From: Litorimonas sp.
Lineage (GTDB): Bacteria; Pseudomonadota; Alphaproteobacteria; Caulobacterales; Maricaulaceae
Length of the DNA: 38,020 bases
NCBI GenBank assembly: GCA_029936425.1
Contig: JAPYSU010000022.1
Coordinates: 1 to 38,020, forward strand
Direction of reading: 5' to 3'
Of the stretch, positions 15,868-24,002 are shown in pieces. The translations under genes were made by a program, and so were the position numbers. The stretch's first letter is position 1; the number at the start of each line of letters is the position of its first letter. The notes under the pieces were generated by a model, which ran no database searches, was not told where the DNA came from, and worked only from the letters and a program-made list of their open reading frames with translations.

Positions 15868-15961
15868 ATTACGCTGCCAAATCCCCCTCCAAATGCGGAA
15901 CGGCAGAATCTTTGATGTGAGCTATCCGCACTTAAAATTTTTAATGGTGAAGGATATCTCA

Positions 15962-18763
15962 ATGACACTATCTATGCGTAATCTGCTTCTGGCATCTGCG
16001 GCCTGTCTGGCATTGGTCGGCTGCCAACAGGGTAGCGATATTATATCTCCCGGATTAACTGAGGTCACCCCTCCACCCCCACCCCCACCTCCTCCGCCCC
16101 CTCCGCCGCCCCCTCCGCCAAGTTCAAGTGTTTGCCCTGACGGAACAGATGGCACGGCGTTGGGAAGTTTCACTTTATGTGATGCGCCTATCGGAAACCT
16201 AACCAGCCTGAACGGTACGCTGACAGAAAGCGCTACATTAGAATTTCGTGAAAATGTTATTTACGAACTTACCGGAAGACTCAATGTCGGGACTGACGCA
16301 GGTGCGGATGGAACTGATTCTCCAGTTGTTTTAACAATCGAACCTGGCGTCATGATCGCTGGCGATTCTGGTGAAGATTATATTGTTGTTAATCGCGGCC
16401 ACCAGATCGAAGCGGCTGGTACAGTTGACGCTCCGATCATCATGACCAGCAAAAATGACATAACTGATACCGGAGATCGTGAAAATGCGATTGGCGAATG
16501 GGGCGGCTTGGTTGTTCTGGGCAATGCGCCTATCAATCGCTGTAATGTTCCGGGCGTCAATGCTGGCACGGCAGATTGCGAAAACGCAATTGAAGGCGTG
16601 ACAGAGCCAGACGCACTTTACGGCGGCGGCGATCCTTTATCTGACAGTGGTACGCTTCAATATATTCAAATCCGTCACGCCGGGTTCGAGGTAGCAACTG
16701 ATGTTGAGCTGAACGGCCTTACAATGGGCGGTGTCGGTTCAGAAACCACAGTTGATCATATTCAAGTCCACAATAACTCAGATGATGGCATTGAATTCTT
16801 CGGCGGAACCGTGAACGCGAAATACCTTGCTCTGACCGGCAATGACGACGAGCAGTTGGACACAGACAACGGTTATCAGGGTAAAATTCAGTATGTTCTT
16901 GCTTCACAGCGCGGCGGCGACTCCTCTGACAATGGTATCGAAGCCAGTTCCGTCAATCCGGGTGCCACACCAGCTTCAGATGCGACAATCTCTAACTTCT
17001 CGCTTATCGGGAATGGCAATACAGATAGTAATGGTATTCGCCTAAATACAGGTACGGTCGGCACTTATGTGAACGGAATCATTGTCGAAGAAAATTCATG
17101 CTTGGATTATGAAGACAATGCCGGTGATGGTATGCCTGGCTTTAACCCGGCAAATGACCCTGCCTTCCAATCTGTTTTCTTTGATTGTGGCGCGGGCCTC
17201 GTAAGAACCGGTGACGGTGCTGATCCAGCAACTGGCCAAGCGGCTGTTGATGCGGATGCCAATAACGTCGTTGGAGAGAATTCTCTCGGTGGCTTCTTCC
17301 CGGGACCAAATGAACTCGCCGTTGAAGCGACGGATCTCGAAGACGATTTCTTTGATGATGTTGATTACATCGGTGCCTTTGGTCCGGATGAGTCCGAAAC
17401 TGATAACTGGGCAACCGGATGGACTCAGGACGTCTTCCCGGACCCTGAGTGTCCAACAGGCACGACGGCTGCTGGGCAATTAAATGGTCAAAACCTTTGT
17501 AATGTAACAGGAACAATTACAGACTCACTTCGTCTCACACGCGGAAATCTCTACGCCCTTGTTGGACGCGTCGATGTTGGTGTTGACGTCGGGGCAGGCG
17601 GCGCTGCGCCAGATGGAGACCCGGCTACATTGACGGTAGAATCTGGTGTCACAATCTTTGGTCGCGGAGGGTCTGATTATTTGGTTGTAAACCGTGGCTC
17701 ACAAATTTTCGCAAACGGGACGCGTTCTAACCCTGTTGTGTTCACGTCCGAAAATGATGTGACAGATGCCGCAGGAGACCGCGCAAACGCAATTGGCGAG
17801 TGGGGCGGCGTTGTCATCCTTGGCGATGCTCCTATCAACCGTTGTAATGTACCAGGCGAAACAGGCGGTACAAATGGCTGCGAAAACGCTATCGAAGGTG
17901 TAACCGAGCCAGACGCGCTTTACGGTGGTTCTGATGAAGATGACAATTCTGGCTCTCTCAGATTTGTTCAAGTCAAATATGCCGGTTTTGAGGTTGCGAC
18001 TGACGTAGAACTGAACGGCATTACGCTCGGCGGTGTCGGAAACGGTACGACAATCGAAAATGTTCAAGTCCATAACAATTCTGATGATGGCATCGAGTTC
18101 TTCGGTGGTACTGTGAACGCCAAATATGTCGTAGTTACTGGAAATGACGATGAGCAACTCGACACGGATAACGGATATAACGGTAACGTTCAGTTCGTAA
18201 TTGCTATTCAGCGGGGCGGGGACTCATCCGATAATGGTATCGAAGCGAGTTCTGTAGCGCCGGGCGTTACTCCAGCGTCAAACGCGACCTTCTCCAACTT
18301 TACCTTGGTCAACAACTCAACGATCAACAATACTGACAGTAACGGTATCCGCATGAATACCGGAACTATCGGAAGCTATCTGAACGGCGTTATCGTTGAG
18401 CAAAACTCTTGTCTCGACTACGAAGATGATGCTGGTGACGGTACAGTGGGCTTTACCCCGGGCGCAGATCCCGCTTTCCAATCCGTATTGTTTGATTGCG
18501 GCGCTGGTCTGTTGACATCCGGCGACGATGCAGACCCTGTAACAGGTCAAGCGGCAGTCGATGCTGACGCGAACAATGTTGTTGGCGGTAACAGCCTTAT
18601 CAATACTTTCATCAATGGTGATAACGAAAACGGTGTGACTGTTACGCCGCTTCCGGCAAACGGTTTCTTCGACATGGTTGACTATATCGGCGCCGTAAGA
18701 GACGCGGATGACACATGGTGGCAAGGATGGACATGTGGCCTAGAGGACACAAATCCCTGCTAA
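15962..18763 (+). CDS. Large duplicated polyproline surface lipoprotein
   Basis: The product is 933 residues. The signal peptide ends in the lipobox LVGC with C21 as the lipidation site. A run of 17 prolines (37-53) acts as a stiff linker and predicts EF-P-dependent translation. The rest is two tandem copies (about 58-496 and 497-933, 439 codons apart) sharing GEWGG, AIEGVTEPDALYGG, NNSDDGIEFFGGTVNAKY and GNDDEQLDTDNGY. The Gly/Asp/Asn-rich, turn-rich pattern suggests a parallel beta-helix that may bind calcium, and paired cysteines recur in both copies. I chose ATG 15962, with AAGGA upstream, over earlier in-frame ATGs. No enzyme motif was recognised. Similar lipoproteins are often beside TonB-dependent receptors in marine bacteria, as here. 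Confidence 0.88.
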   Translation: MTLSMRNLLLASAACLALVGCQQGSDIISPGLTEVTPPPPPPPPPPPPPPPPPSSSVCPDGTDGTALGSFTLCDAPIGNLTSLNGTLTESATLEFRENVIYELTGRLNVGTDAGADGTDSPVVLTIEPGVMIAGDSGEDYIVVNRGHQIEAAGTVDAPIIMTSKNDITDTGDRENAIGEWGGLVVLGNAPINRCNVPGVNAGTADCENAIEGVTEPDALYGGGDPLSDSGTLQYIQIRHAGFEVATDVELNGLTMGGVGSETTVDHIQVHNNSDDGIEFFGGTVNAKYLALTGNDDEQLDTDNGYQGKIQYVLASQRGGDSSDNGIEASSVNPGATPASDATISNFSLIGNGNTDSNGIRLNTGTVGTYVNGIIVEENSCLDYEDNAGDGMPGFNPANDPAFQSVFFDCGAGLVRTGDGADPATGQAAVDADANNVVGENSLGGFFPGPNELAVEATDLEDDFFDDVDYIGAFGPDESETDNWATGWTQDVFPDPECPTGTTAAGQLNGQNLCNVTGTITDSLRLTRGNLYALVGRVDVGVDVGAGGAAPDGDPATLTVESGVTIFGRGGSDYLVVNRGSQIFANGTRSNPVVFTSENDVTDAAGDRANAIGEWGGVVILGDAPINRCNVPGETGGTNGCENAIEGVTEPDALYGGSDEDDNSGSLRFVQVKYAGFEVATDVELNGITLGGVGNGTTIENVQVHNNSDDGIEFFGGTVNAKYVVVTGNDDEQLDTDNGYNGNVQFVIAIQRGGDSSDNGIEASSVAPGVTPASNATFSNFTLVNNSTINNTDSNGIRMNTGTIGSYLNGVIVEQNSCLDYEDDAGDGTVGFTPGADPAFQSVLFDCGAGLLTSGDDADPVTGQAAVDADANNVVGGNSLINTFINGDNENGVTVTPLPANGFFDMVDYIGAVRDADDTWWQGWTCGLEDTNPC
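16070..16120 (+). repeat. CCN polyproline-codon tract
   Basis: A C-rich simple-sequence tract encodes 17 consecutive prolines using mixed CCN codons. Because the codons are mixed, it is less prone to slippage than a pure repeat. It separates the lipid anchor from the first duplicated domain. Confidence 0.9.
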
Positions 18764-18779
18764 TCCAACGGATGATTGC

Positions 18780-18804
18780 AGAGGCCGCGATTTTCGCGGC
18801 CTCT
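18780..18804 (+). terminator. Strong stem-loop without T-run between lipoprotein and receptor
   Basis: AGAGGCCGCGA and TCGCGGCCTCT form a perfect 11-bp GC-rich stem around TTT. No T-run follows. It may be a partial terminator, or protect the 3' end of the lipoprotein message so that it outnumbers the receptor message. Confidence 0.6.
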
Positions 18805-18896
18805 GAACATTCGGCTCATAAAAATTAAATATCCGGGGTCAGTCTTTATTTTCGAATACAGGCGCCCCTTTTATAAGTTGTAATCAAAGGTTTCCC

Positions 18897-21467
18897 ATGA
18901 TTTACAGATCATCATTAAAAGCAGTACTGGCTTTATCCGTGGCTGCTCTAAGCATTCAAGCCAATGCCCAAGACACCACCAATGGCGAAAGTGAGACGCG
19001 CCTTGACGAAGTGGTCGTAACTGGCAGTTTCATACCTGACCCGCAACGCGCCACGTCCCAGGTGGCGTCTTTTTTGCAAGCGGAAGATTTAATTCGTCAG
19101 GGCGATTCAGATGCGGCTCTGGCGCTAACTCGTGTTAGCGGATTAAGTATAGTTGGCGGCCGATTTGCCTATGTTCGGGGCTTGGGAGATCGCTATTCCT
19201 CGGCCTTGCTGAACGGGTCGCCTCTACCAAGCCCTCAGCCCTTGAGACGAACTGTCCCCTTGGATCTTTTTCCTTCAAGTGTTTTGAACGGTATCACCGT
19301 TCAGAAAACTTATTCCCCTAATTATCCCGGTGAATTCGGCGGGGGCGTTATTGCGTTAAACACACTGAAAACACCGCCGGAAGACTTCTTTAAAATTAAA
19401 GTTGGTGTAGGCGCCAATACCGAGACAACCGGCAAGGAAAGTCTTTTTGTCCATGGTGGAGATTATGATGCTCTAGGTTTTGATGATGGAACCCGTGATA
19501 TTCCCGATCCTTTGCTTGATGTTATTAAAGGCGGAGAACGATTGCAGGATCAATCCGATCAGGAATTGGAGTTAATTGGACAGCTTTTGGTCGATCCAAA
19601 TTTGACCGTCATTCAGTCATATGACGAAACTTTCCCAGACATGAACGTATCAATTGATGCCGCTAAAACAATTGGAGTTGGTTTCGGCGAACTTGGATTT
19701 GTGGGTACAGCCGGATTTGATAATGGCTGGACGACTGAAAGATCGACCCGTCAAGTTCAGGCAAATGGTAGAGTTGAAGACAGTTTGGAATCTGTTGAAT
19801 CTACTTATCAAGTTACATTAAATGCTTTGGCCTCGACGACGTTAAACTTTGATTCCGGCGACTCGGTTCAAGGGACTGTTTTTTACGTACATGACACATC
19901 CAAAGAAGCTCAGATCGATCAAGGCAGAACGTTCAGTGAGCCGGATGGGGTGTTCTTGGAGAAAAACGGTTATTATGAACGGGAGCTTCTTTTCACGCAG
20001 CTTAATGGCGAGCACTTAATTGGGGACCTGACAGCGAATTGGAAGGGGTCTTATTCAATGGCGAGCCGCGACGCACCATATGAGCGTCAGCTTGAGCGCC
20101 AACTCAGAGGGGATGCACTGCTTTTCCCCGGAAACAATGCGCACAGCATTTCATTCTCAGAAGTAAACGATGAAATCACAAGTGGTGGTTTGGACTTGAG
20201 TTATAACGTACCAAGTACAAGCGCTTGGGAAGTCGAGATTGCTGGGGGTGTTGACTACTCACAAACGGACCGGGAATTTGCGGATTTGAACCTTCAATAT
20301 ACCACTTCAACTCAACTTGATCCGCAATTGGCAGCCGCCCGAGTTGATCTGCTTTTCTCGGCAGCCACTATTGGTCCGATCTTTAACATCCAAGAAATTC
20401 CTCCGCGTACAAGTGATAACTATCTCGGAGACCTTGATGTCTTTGGAGCCTATCTAAAGACAGATATTGAGTTTTCTCCAACTGTAAGGGCAGATTATGG
20501 TGTTAGATACGAAACATCTGAGCTCAATGTCCAAACCCTGGATCGGTTCAGCAATTTCGGCGTGACGTCTAATTTGGACAATGATTATTTATTGCCTTCC
20601 GCCTCATTTACTTGGAATTTTCTCGATGACACTCAGTTGCGACTTGGATATTCGAATACGATTGCACGTCCCCAATTCCGTGAACTGGCCTCATCGCGTT
20701 TTCTTGACCCAGAGACAGATCGCACTTTTGTGGGGAACCCCAATATCGTCGACTCCGAGTTCGAAAACTTTGACATACGTTTAGAAAGATATTTCGGACG
20801 AAATCAATTTATTACGATATCAGGTTTCTACAAGGATATCCAAAACCCTATCGAAGAGTCGACATTTGAAACGTCCGCCAATGTATTCGAGACGTCCTTC
20901 ATCAATGCCCCTGCTGCTGAGTTGCTCGGTATGGAAGCTGAATTCCGGACGAATTTTGATATGCCCGGCGATATTCCGTTCCTGAACTCCCGCGAATGGT
21001 TTTTCACCGTAAATTACACTTACACGGATGCGACCGTAAAAGCCGAAGCTGATGATGTGATTATTCAAGCGGACGGCACACCGATTTCTGCCGAGTTATT
21101 CGGAATTGATGGGCAACCTCTCCAAGGCACACCCGAACACATTGTAAATTCTCAATTTGGTTGGGAATCAGACAATGATCAATTCACTATTCTATTTGGC
21201 TGGGTAGATGACCGGGTTTCCCGCCGTGGATTACGTGGGTTAAGTAACGTTCCGGATGTTGTAGAGAGCCCCGGTCCTCAGCTTGATTTAGTGTATCGTC
21301 GCAAATTTGATGTCCGCGGCCAAGAATTTAATCTAGGTCTCAGCGCCCGAAACCTCTTGAACACAGACCACGAGGAATTTCAGATTAGCGAAGAAGCCGG
21401 ACGTTCTGAATTTAACACGTACAAGCGTGGCGTAAACTTTTCAGCTTCGCTGTCCACCAACTTCTAA
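18897..21467 (+). CDS. TonB-dependent outer-membrane receptor
   Basis: The product is 856 residues. A signal peptide (cleaved near ANAQ, about residue 24) precedes a TonB-box-like LDEVVVTG at about 37-44. A plug domain runs to about 160 with RGLGDRYSSALLNGSPLPSP and PGEFGGGVIALNT, and a 22-strand barrel follows, ending in the typical terminal Phe (ASLSTNF). Such receptors import scarce substrates across the outer membrane using TonB energy. The plug type matches receptors found beside large polyproline lipoproteins. The start is ATG 18897 with AAAGG upstream. No Pho-type array was seen directly upstream, so expression may come from read-through past the 18780 stem-loop. The substrate is unknown; a phosphorus source is my inference from context. 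Confidence 0.93.
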   Translation: MIYRSSLKAVLALSVAALSIQANAQDTTNGESETRLDEVVVTGSFIPDPQRATSQVASFLQAEDLIRQGDSDAALALTRVSGLSIVGGRFAYVRGLGDRYSSALLNGSPLPSPQPLRRTVPLDLFPSSVLNGITVQKTYSPNYPGEFGGGVIALNTLKTPPEDFFKIKVGVGANTETTGKESLFVHGGDYDALGFDDGTRDIPDPLLDVIKGGERLQDQSDQELELIGQLLVDPNLTVIQSYDETFPDMNVSIDAAKTIGVGFGELGFVGTAGFDNGWTTERSTRQVQANGRVEDSLESVESTYQVTLNALASTTLNFDSGDSVQGTVFYVHDTSKEAQIDQGRTFSEPDGVFLEKNGYYERELLFTQLNGEHLIGDLTANWKGSYSMASRDAPYERQLERQLRGDALLFPGNNAHSISFSEVNDEITSGGLDLSYNVPSTSAWEVEIAGGVDYSQTDREFADLNLQYTTSTQLDPQLAAARVDLLFSAATIGPIFNIQEIPPRTSDNYLGDLDVFGAYLKTDIEFSPTVRADYGVRYETSELNVQTLDRFSNFGVTSNLDNDYLLPSASFTWNFLDDTQLRLGYSNTIARPQFRELASSRFLDPETDRTFVGNPNIVDSEFENFDIRLERYFGRNQFITISGFYKDIQNPIEESTFETSANVFETSFINAPAAELLGMEAEFRTNFDMPGDIPFLNSREWFFTVNYTYTDATVKAEADDVIIQADGTPISAELFGIDGQPLQGTPEHIVNSQFGWESDNDQFTILFGWVDDRVSRRGLRGLSNVPDVVESPGPQLDLVYRRKFDVRGQEFNLGLSARNLLNTDHEEFQISEEAGRSEFNTYKRGVNFSASLSTNF

Positions 21468-21533
21468 GAGTTTCAAAGCAGATACATTTATTTCTGCCGG
21501 TAAGGATCACTTGAGGCTTAGGCCAAAGGTGTA

Positions 21534-21573
21534 GGGTCGGTGATTGCTAACCTCGTCACCGGCCCGCTTTTTT
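21534..21573 (+). terminator. Rho-independent terminator of the receptor gene
   Basis: GGGTCGGTG (21534-21542) and CACCGGCCC (21557-21565) pair with one G-U wobble across a 14-base loop, followed by six Ts. Confidence 0.75.
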
Positions 21574-21639
21574 ACGAAACCAATAATGACTTTAGTCGTT
21601 GTGGGTTTCTAGAATAAATCTGCGGGGAGGTAGATTTTG

Positions 21640-21664
21640 ACCGGGCCTAAGGGCCCGGTTTTTT
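21640..21664 (+). terminator. Second terminator before the converging hglS-like gene
   Basis: ACCGGGCC (21640-21647) and GGCCCGGT (21652-21659) form a perfect stem around TAAG, followed by five or more Ts. Its reverse strand starts with an A-run and could also stop minus-strand transcripts from the right. Confidence 0.85.
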
Positions 21665-21678
21665 ATTTTGAGTTAGAA

Positions 21679-22860
21679 TTAACTAATTTGAGCGGAATAT
21701 AGGGCAAACATATCATGCACTGGCCGGCCCAAAGCTTTCTCAAAAGCCTCTTGGTTTGCGCTGGCCTGTAAAGCTTGCGCTTCTCCGTCTTCGCCTAAAT
21801 TGGATCGAAAAATACCGGCGGCACTGACAGGTAGAAAATCTTCATAGGTCAGTGCTTCAAAGCCCTCATCTGTCTTTCGGAAATAAGCCAAACCGTCTTT
21901 TCGCATTATTTCCCAATCATCCGGAAACTCCGAAAAATCTTTTGTCATAAGGCAATTGTCATATAACTCACGGCCTTTTGGCGTTAAAGCGGCTCCGCGC
22001 TGTTCAATCTCGCCAAACCGGGCTGTATGAGTTCCTTGCGTCCAGTTTCCGTCATCTTCGAATAAAATATCTTCGCTGAGGGCTTTAAAAGCGGTTTGGC
22101 GTAAGAGAATAGGGCATTTTCTTTTTGGCGGGCCTTCAATGACATCTTTTGCCTTTAAGCCTTTTACGCGCATTTTCTCCTGCGCGTGATCAATATCCAA
22201 TGTGCGGGGCGTTAGATGGTTGATATGGGGGCCTTGGAAACTAACGATATCTGTCAATAAAGGATGATGGCTTTTCATCCGCTCGTAAGTGCTCAAAGAA
22301 ACCTGTGCGCGGTCATGCCACTGAAAGGTTTTGAGAAATTCAGAGATAAATCTGTCTGCGTCATCTTCTGATATGCCGCCTTGTTTTTCGGCCTTTTCAA
22401 GCAAGTTTAAAAGCTCACCTGTGAATATATTTCGCTCTGAAAGAACGGAGAGAGCGTCCTGACGTAATTCATTATCATCAATTAACTCAGGGCGCAGCAA
22501 AGACGTGAACATTCTAAATGGACTTTGCTCGAGAGCCTCTGTCGTAACGGGACGGAAAGCCGTCGAATGTATCGGCAAGCCTGCCACCGACAGATCATAA
22601 TATCCGACTGGCTCCATTCCGAGCAAATCAAAGAGCCGGGCAATTGTCGACAAATCTTTTGCAGTGCCAACACGAATAGCGCCGTGACGTTCTTGGCCAA
22701 GTCGTTCCGCGCCCACAGACTGTTCAGGATCTACCTCTTTATTTACTTCGGCAACAATATCTAGCAAAGTTCCATAGGCCGGAACTTCTTTGCGGTACAT
22801 GGTTGAGAGCGCATCAGAATAATGCTGACGCAGAGCAGATTTGGCGATAAGTTTTGTCAT
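21679..22860 (-). CDS. hglS: 2-oxoadipate dioxygenase/decarboxylase-like protein (DUF1338, HglS/YdcJ)
   Basis: The product is 393 residues, somewhat shorter than Escherichia coli YdcJ. The DUF1338 signatures are ERHGAIRVGT (57-66), MEPVGYYDLSVAGLPIHSTAFRP (about 82-104) and GPHINHLTPRTLDID (210-224). Likely metal ligands are H59, H212 or H215, and E284 or E286 in FGEIEQRG, as in the vicinal-oxygen-chelate fold of HglS. HglS turns 2-oxoadipate into D-2-hydroxyglutarate in lysine breakdown. No other lysine-catabolic gene is in the window, so the in vivo substrate is not assured. I chose ATG 22860; GTG 22866 is possible. folD ends upstream on the opposite side of a 60-base gap and is co-directional. 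Confidence 0.85.
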   Translation of the reverse strand: MTKLIAKSALRQHYSDALSTMYRKEVPAYGTLLDIVAEVNKEVDPEQSVGAERLGQERHGAIRVGTAKDLSTIARLFDLLGMEPVGYYDLSVAGLPIHSTAFRPVTTEALEQSPFRMFTSLLRPELIDDNELRQDALSVLSERNIFTGELLNLLEKAEKQGGISEDDADRFISEFLKTFQWHDRAQVSLSTYERMKSHHPLLTDIVSFQGPHINHLTPRTLDIDHAQEKMRVKGLKAKDVIEGPPKRKCPILLRQTAFKALSEDILFEDDGNWTQGTHTARFGEIEQRGAALTPKGRELYDNCLMTKDFSEFPDDWEIMRKDGLAYFRKTDEGFEALTYEDFLPVSAAGIFRSNLGEDGEAQALQASANQEAFEKALGRPVHDMFALYSAQIS

Positions 22861-22919
22861 AACCACTTTCTGAAAAGTTTTAATGAGGAGAGAAGCCTGC
22901 CATTAGTTTATATAAGGTC

Positions 22920-23807
22920 CTAGATTTTCAATATTTCGGGAGTCTCCCAACCCCGCCTCGAACAGGCGGCCAGGACCGTATTTCTGAGCAGGCAGGCAAT
23001 TGTCATAGGGCCGACGCCGCCGGGAACAGGTGTGATGGCCCCGGCTACGGATGAGGCTTCGCCATAGGCGACATCTCCGACGAGCCGGGATTTACCGGGT
23101 CTATCCGGGTTGAGAACCCGGTTGATTCCCACATCAATGACGCAAGCCCCGGCTTTAACCCAATCCCCTTTGACCATTTCGGACCGTCCTACGGCCGGGA
23201 CCAAAATATCCGCGCTTCTGCAAACAGTCGGAAGGTTTTCGGTTCGGGAATGCGCGATTGTAACGGTACAGTTTTGCTCGAGAAACAATAAAGCAGCAGG
23301 TTTTCCGACTAAAATGGAGCGACCTAGAATAACGCAATGCTTGCCGCTTAAATCACCAAGAGCGGATTTTGCAAGAATAACGCATCCCGTTGGGGTGCAG
23401 GGGCGCAGTCCGGGTTTCCCTAAAATCAAACGCCCGGCAGAAATATCCGTCAGGCCGTCCACATCTTTCGTAGGATCAATCTCTTCAATAACCGCGTCGC
23501 TGTCCAGTCCTTTTGGAAGCGGAAGCTGAACCAATATACCGTCTATGCTCTCGTTTGAATTCAAAGCCCGGACGGTTTCTTCAACATGGTCTTGGGTTGC
23601 GTCGGCGGGCAGGTGTCGCTCGACCGACCGCATCCCGCATTCCTCGGTAAATTTTATTTTTGAGCGGACATAAACCTGGCTTGCCGGATCTTCGCCGACA
23701 AGCACGACGGCCAATGTCGGCTGATCGCGTAGTGTTTCTACAGCCGTTTTGACTTTTGCCCGTAAATCTGCGGCAATGGCTTTTCCGTCAATAATATTGG
23801 AGGTCAT
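22920..23807 (-). CDS. folD: Methylene-THF dehydrogenase / methenyl-THF cyclohydrolase
   Basis: The product is 295 residues, normal for FolD. It interconverts 5,10-methylene-, methenyl- and 10-formyl-tetrahydrofolate with NADP. The catalytic Tyr-Lys pair is Y46 and K50 in VYVRSKIKF. The block GILVQLPLPKGLD and the motif KDVDGL follow. The NADP-binding loop is ILGRSILVGKPAALL and the late motif is GGVGPMTIACLL. The start ATG 23807 follows GAAGAGAAG on the minus strand. It appears to be the first gene of a short minus-strand unit with the hglS-like gene. Confidence 0.97.
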   Translation of the reverse strand: MTSNIIDGKAIAADLRAKVKTAVETLRDQPTLAVVLVGEDPASQVYVRSKIKFTEECGMRSVERHLPADATQDHVEETVRALNSNESIDGILVQLPLPKGLDSDAVIEEIDPTKDVDGLTDISAGRLILGKPGLRPCTPTGCVILAKSALGDLSGKHCVILGRSILVGKPAALLFLEQNCTVTIAHSRTENLPTVCRSADILVPAVGRSEMVKGDWVKAGACVIDVGINRVLNPDRPGKSRLVGDVAYGEASSVAGAITPVPGGVGPMTIACLLRNTVLAACSRRGWETPEILKI

Positions 23808-24002
23808 ATCTTCTCTTCAACGCCTTTATTCCAGAGCTGGAACATTCCTTTATTTTCGTTCCTCCCTTAACGGGTCTTAACAGAAATAGCGAGGCATCCC
23901 CTGCACAGGATTTTACGTATCTGACTTATGATGACTTGGCGTCCGCTAATTTACCTTCTATCAGGGAAAACAGTGACCAAGATAAAAGGGTAGGTAAAAA
24001 AG
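23808..24002. promoter_or_regulatory. Divergent intergenic region folD / amidase
   Basis: This 195-base gap separates folD (minus) from the amidase lipoprotein gene (plus) and should hold both promoters. I could not assign promoter hexamers with confidence. AGGT lies a short way before ATG 24003. Confidence 0.4.

Noticed and set aside
15922..16173. Minus-strand frame with a polyglycine run
   Set aside because: It is the mirror of the polyproline tract of the lipoprotein gene.
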